Shown here piece after piece: positions 61,213 through 64,000 of a stretch of DNA of 64,000 nucleotides (position 1 is the first letter of the stretch; every line of letters starts with the position of its first letter). Position numbers and translations under genes: made by a program. The notes beneath the pieces were generated by a model. That model had not been told where the DNA came from, ran no database searches, and worked only from the letters and a program-made list of their open reading frames with translations. The DNA comes from Polaromonas sp. (GTDB taxonomy: Bacteria; Pseudomonadota; Gammaproteobacteria; Burkholderiales; Burkholderiaceae_C): NCBI GenBank assembly GCA_030654695.1, contig JAURWY010000026.1:62001-126000 (forward strand). Reading direction: 5' to 3'.

Positions 61213-62262
61213 ATGACGACAAGCACACCACTCAAAATCCTCCCGACGACCGTTGTTGGCAGTTACCCCCAACCGGCATGGTTGGTTGACCACGCACTGC
61301 TCGCGCAAGGGGTGCCGCGCACACGGTTGCACGAACTTTGGCGTATCGCGCCGGAGCAACTTCAAGCAGCCCAAGACGATGCGACACGGCTGGCCATTCA
61401 GGACATGGAACGCGCAGGCATCGACATCATCACGGACGGCGAGATCAGACGCGAAAGCTATTCAAATCGCTTTGCCAATTCATTAGATGGCGTCGATGAT
61501 GACAACCCAGCGGCCATCCGCTCCAAAAACGGACTTGAAACGCTGATCCCGCGTGTCGTCGGCAAGATCGCTCGCGCGCACTCGGTTGAAGTTGATGATT
61601 TCAGATTTTTAAAAAATCACACTGACCGATTGACCAAGGCCACGCTGCCAGGCCCGTTCACGATGGGCCAACAAGCCAAAGACGAGTATTACCGCGACGA
61701 AGAGGCGATGGTCATGGATTTTGCCGCGGCCGTGAACGCCGAAGCATTGGCCTTGCAAGCCGCAGGTGCAGATTTCATTCAGCTTGACGAGCCCTGGTTG
61801 CGGCACAACCCAGACGCCGCTAATCGCTATGCTGTCAAAGCCATCAACCGTGCGCTGCAAGGCATCAGTGTGCCCACTGTGGTGCACCTGTGCTTTGGCT
61901 ATGCAGCGGTGGTCAAAGGGCAAAAGCCAACAGGCTATTCATTTTTGCCCGGCTTGAGTGATTCAATCGCCACGCAAATTTCGATTGAAGCCGCGCAACC
62001 CAAACTAGACCTTGGTGTGCTCGCAGACTTGGCGGGTAAAAAAATCATGCTCGGGGTGTTGGACTTGGGAAATTTGCAAATCGAAACGGCTGAGCAAGTG
62101 GCCAGTCGCATTCGTGCCGGCTTGAAATATGTCAAAGCTGAGCAACTGATCCCCGCGCCAGACTGTGGCATGAAGTACCTGCCCCGCGACGTCGCTTTCG
62201 GAAAACTCCGCGCCCTCGGCCAAGGTGCACAACTTGTTCGCGCGGAACTTGGCGCTTTATAA
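61213..62262 (+). CDS. Core methionine synthase-like protein (MetE C-terminal domain only)
   Basis: 349 residues from ATG 61213 (MTTSTPLKILPTTVVGSYPQPAWL). It has the catalytic C-terminal barrel of cobalamin-independent methionine synthase: zinc ligands in VHLCFG (His-x-Cys) and PDCGMKYLPRD (Cys), and LDEPWL. Full MetE has about 760 residues; the N-terminal half is absent. Such short proteins make methionine from methyl donors other than methyl-tetrahydrofolate, or act on other methylated thiols. No other methionine gene is adjacent. Confidence 0.85.
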   Translation: MTTSTPLKILPTTVVGSYPQPAWLVDHALLAQGVPRTRLHELWRIAPEQLQAAQDDATRLAIQDMERAGIDIITDGEIRRESYSNRFANSLDGVDDDNPAAIRSKNGLETLIPRVVGKIARAHSVEVDDFRFLKNHTDRLTKATLPGPFTMGQQAKDEYYRDEEAMVMDFAAAVNAEALALQAAGADFIQLDEPWLRHNPDAANRYAVKAINRALQGISVPTVVHLCFGYAAVVKGQKPTGYSFLPGLSDSIATQISIEAAQPKLDLGVLADLAGKKIMLGVLDLGNLQIETAEQVASRIRAGLKYVKAEQLIPAPDCGMKYLPRDVAFGKLRALGQGAQLVRAELGAL

Positions 62263-62265
62263 AAC

Positions 62266-62295
62266 AAAAAAACCGCTATGCCTTTTGGCATGCGG
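62266..62295 (-). terminator. Rho-independent terminator of the tRNA-Gly gene
   Basis: On the minus strand, a stem CCGCATGCC / GGCATAGCGG with an AAAA loop and one bulge, followed by seven T. It lies 36 bases past the tRNA 3' end. On the plus strand the same stem lacks a T run. Confidence 0.75.
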
Positions 62296-62331
62296 GTTAT
62301 GAGGTGTTTTAGATGATCTGAAGCGGTCGAA

Positions 62332-62405
62332 TGGAGCGGATAGAGGGAATCGAACCCTCGTGGCTTGCTTGGGAAGCAAGAACTCTACCATTGAGCTATA
62401 CCCGC
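62332..62405 (-). tRNA. tRNA-Gly(CCC)
   Basis: 74 bases including an encoded CCA. On the minus strand: acceptor GCGGGTA pairing with TATCCGC (one G-U), D arm GCTCAATGGTAGAG, anticodon stem CTTGC/GCAAG with loop TTCCCAA (anticodon CCC at the centre), T arm with GGTTCGATTCC. All arms pair. Confidence 0.96.
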
Positions 62406-62426
62406 AGTAGCCTGCATTTTAGCCCG

Positions 62427-63530
62427 TCAAAACAAGAGGGCGTAACCCAAGGCGGCGCCAATGGCGAGAAACGGAATCGAATAGGCATGGAACACCAGCC
62501 ATGCCTTGCGGTCGCCGCACATGCGCAGGGCGATCAGGTTCGCCAGTGAGCCGACCATGAAACCGAAGCCACCGATGTTCACGCCATAGGCCATCACCCG
62601 CCAGTTTTCGGCGTAGTCAGCCAATGCAATGGCTGCTGGCACGTTGCTGATGATCTGCGACGCCGCCATGCTGGCGAGGTAAAGATTCAGCGCTTGGTCG
62701 AGACCGAGTCCTTGCAAAGTGTCACGCACGATGCCGAGACCGGCCAGCAGGCGCAAGTCGATGAACATCAACACAAAGACCAACAGCAAGCCCCAGTCAA
62801 GAATGGCCAACACGCGTGCACGAAAGACCATGAAAATCAGCATGACCACCAGCACGGCCGATGGCGCGTGGTGCATGTCTGTCGCCACCAAAAATGGCAA
62901 ATAGAGCGCCAGTGAAACCCAGAGCAGCGGTCGGTCGAGTCGCACTGGCGGCTGCTTTTTGTCGTCGCCCATGTTGATCGGTCGACTGCTGAAGGCGAAA
63001 GCCGTCAAGACCAGCAATATGGCCATCAGCAGCGCCACCAGCGGCAGCATGTGCCACATGAATTCGCCGAATGAGACGTGTGACAGCTGCCACAAAAAGA
63101 TGTTTTGCGGATTGCCGATGGGCGTCAAAGCGGAACCGGCGTTGACCGCCAGCGCTTCAAAGACGATCAGGCGCGTGGCCGGCATGTGGGTGATGCGGCA
63201 AACCCCCAAGGTCAGCGGCACCACCACGAAGAGCGCGACGTCGTTGGTCAGCACGGTGGACAGCAGCGCGGCGGCCACCACCAGCCACAGCGCGGCGGCA
63301 CGCTCGGTCGCCATCAGGCCAACCAAGCGGCGGCCGAGCCAGTGCATGGCACCGCTGACTTCCAAGCCTTTGGTCAGCACCAGCAAGCCGGTCAGCGTCG
63401 CCATCGTCGGCCAGTCGACCAGTGCTGGGTAGCTGGCCATCCGACTTGGCTCAGCTAGGCTGAGCCAGACCAGCACAGCCAACAGAACCAAGAAGAAGGT
63501 GTCAGCGCGCAGACTGCGCCACAGGCGCAC
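62427..63530 (-). CDS. Anion/arsenite-type permease (SLC13/ArsB superfamily)
   Basis: 367 residues from GTG 63530, directly after the stop of the upstream gene. About ten membrane helices. LSTVLTNDVALFVVVPLTLGVC and AVNAGSALTPIGNPQNIFLWQLSHVSFGEF are the ion-transporter signature (TNDVA and GNPQN), with a second half NVPAAIALADY and GGFGFMVGSLANLIAL. Shorter than ArsB (about 430), so a dicarboxylate, arsenite or Na+/H+ function cannot be decided. Translationally coupled with the oxidoreductase upstream. Confidence 0.87.
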   Translation of the reverse strand: MRLWRSLRADTFFLVLLAVLVWLSLAEPSRMASYPALVDWPTMATLTGLLVLTKGLEVSGAMHWLGRRLVGLMATERAAALWLVVAAALLSTVLTNDVALFVVVPLTLGVCRITHMPATRLIVFEALAVNAGSALTPIGNPQNIFLWQLSHVSFGEFMWHMLPLVALLMAILLVLTAFAFSSRPINMGDDKKQPPVRLDRPLLWVSLALYLPFLVATDMHHAPSAVLVVMLIFMVFRARVLAILDWGLLLVFVLMFIDLRLLAGLGIVRDTLQGLGLDQALNLYLASMAASQIISNVPAAIALADYAENWRVMAYGVNIGGFGFMVGSLANLIALRMCGDRKAWLVFHAYSIPFLAIGAALGYALLF

Positions 63531-64000
63531 TTACAGCGTCACCACAATGTTGCCAATGTCTTGACCCGCTTCAACGACTTCATGCGCCAGTGCAATGTCG
63601 GCCAGCGCAAAAGTTCGGCTGATGGGGTGCTGCAGACGATTGAGCTGGAGCAGGTCGCCGAGTTGTTTCAGCGCAGCGGCCCGGTCGGCGGCTTGCAGGT
63701 CGTAGACCAAGAAGAACTTCAACTCCAACGAGTTCGACAGCATGGTCCTGAAGTTGATTGGCAGGTCGGTCGCCACGTTGGAGCCATAGCAAACCACACG
63801 GCCATGTGGCGCAAGTCCACCGGCTGTCAGCAGGGCTGAGGTGGTGGAGAAATCCATGTCGATGATGACGTCGACGCCTTTGCCGTTGGTCAGCGCTTTC
63901 AGGCGTTCGGCCACTGCTTCGGTCTTGTAGAAAATCACATCGTTCACGCCAGCGGCTTGCGCGTGCTTGGCTTTTTCGGGGGAGCCGACGGTGCCAATCA
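63531..64000 (-). CDS. Quinone oxidoreductase / MDR-family dehydrogenase, C-terminal part
   Basis: Runs off the right edge; 156 residues are visible. IGTVGSPEKAKHAQAAGVNDVIFYKTEAVAERLKALTNGKGVDVIIDMD is the NADPH-binding half of a zinc-less medium-chain dehydrogenase (QOR type), ending HPISRTFALADIALAHEVVEAGQDIGNIVVTL. It reduces quinones or related carbonyls. The permease start follows its stop directly, so the two are cotranscribed. Confidence 0.87.
   Translation of the reverse strand, partial: IGTVGSPEKAKHAQAAGVNDVIFYKTEAVAERLKALTNGKGVDVIIDMDFSTTSALLTAGGLAPHGRVVCYGSNVATDLPINFRTMLSNSLELKFFLVYDLQAADRAAALKQLGDLLQLNRLQHPISRTFALADIALAHEVVEAGQDIGNIVVTL

Noticed and set aside
1..64000. Mobile element, prophage, CRISPR array or toxin-antitoxin pair
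   Set aside because: No transposase, integrase, long terminal inverted repeats, regular repeat-spacer pattern or typical small gene pair was found. The tRNA-Gly gene has no integrase or tRNA fragment nearby, so there is no sign of an attachment site.

Overview
The window looks like chromosomal DNA of a betaproteobacterium, most likely Burkholderiales/Comamonadaceae. I infer this from the gene families: Bug-type tripartite tricarboxylate receptors, a garL-garR pair, a grpE-dnaK-dnaJ heat-shock operon, an ETF/ETF-QO set, and a phthalate-type aromatic cluster with a MarR regulator. Base composition appears moderately GC-rich throughout. I see no insertion sequence, phage gene, CRISPR array, rRNA or origin. 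One tRNA gene, tRNA-Gly(CCC), is present. Coordinates and translations were read directly; functions come from family recognition by eye, without database searches.

Layout. 1-10.2 kb: two divergent sets of the ATP-grasp / alpha-E / transglutaminase system (an uncharacterised peptide-ligation-type locus) with comEC between them; the right-hand set follows a good sigma-54-type promoter. 10.5-14.7 kb: a four-gene operon (PepSY protein, DUF2271 protein, PepSY-flavodoxin-reductase fusion, ApbE) behind a perfect FNR box at -41.5. 14.7-19.5 kb: alpha/beta hydrolase, orphan branched-chain-type binding protein, a LysR-like regulator with two DNA-binding domains, and a divergent Tat-exported flavocytochrome c sulfide dehydrogenase-type flavoprotein. 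19.5-23.8 kb: two small proteins, lytic transglycosylase, histone-deacetylase-family hydrolase and a mechanosensitive channel. 23.9-33.1 kb: etfBA, a DmdC-type acyl-CoA dehydrogenase, a nitronate monooxygenase-type flavoprotein, a three-subunit molybdenum hydroxylase, and convergent glutathione-dependent formaldehyde dehydrogenase. 33.2-37.7 kb: dnaJ, dnaK, grpE behind an RpoH promoter, plus an HxlR-type regulator. 37.9-46.3 kb: garL-garR, ETF-QO, an EamA transporter, thioesterase, thiol and ion-channel genes, and a PAS-LuxR regulator divergent from a 3-oxoacid CoA-transferase pair. 46.4-57.9 kb: an aromatic catabolic island (Rieske dioxygenase, reductase, Gfo/Idh/MocA dehydrogenase, 4,5-dihydroxyphthalate decarboxylase-like protein, MarR, two Bug receptors, a DMT exporter, a ThDP enzyme and an aldehyde dehydrogenase). 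58-64 kb: a phosphorelay hybrid kinase, DUF1330, core methionine synthase-like protein, tRNA-Gly, an anion permease and a partial quinone oxidoreductase.

The most interesting item is the FNR-box operon. The DUF2271 protein carries a DxxSGAS sequence that matches the covalent flavinylation motif used by ApbE, next to an ApbE gene and a membrane NAD(P)H-flavodoxin-type reductase. Together they suggest an oxygen-controlled route moving electrons from the cytoplasm to a flavin-loaded periplasmic protein. Second is the aromatic island: its core matches phthalate 4,5-dioxygenation, but it extends into a ThDP-enzyme plus aldehyde dehydrogenase branch that phthalate does not need. A likely repressor site overlaps the dioxygenase promoter.
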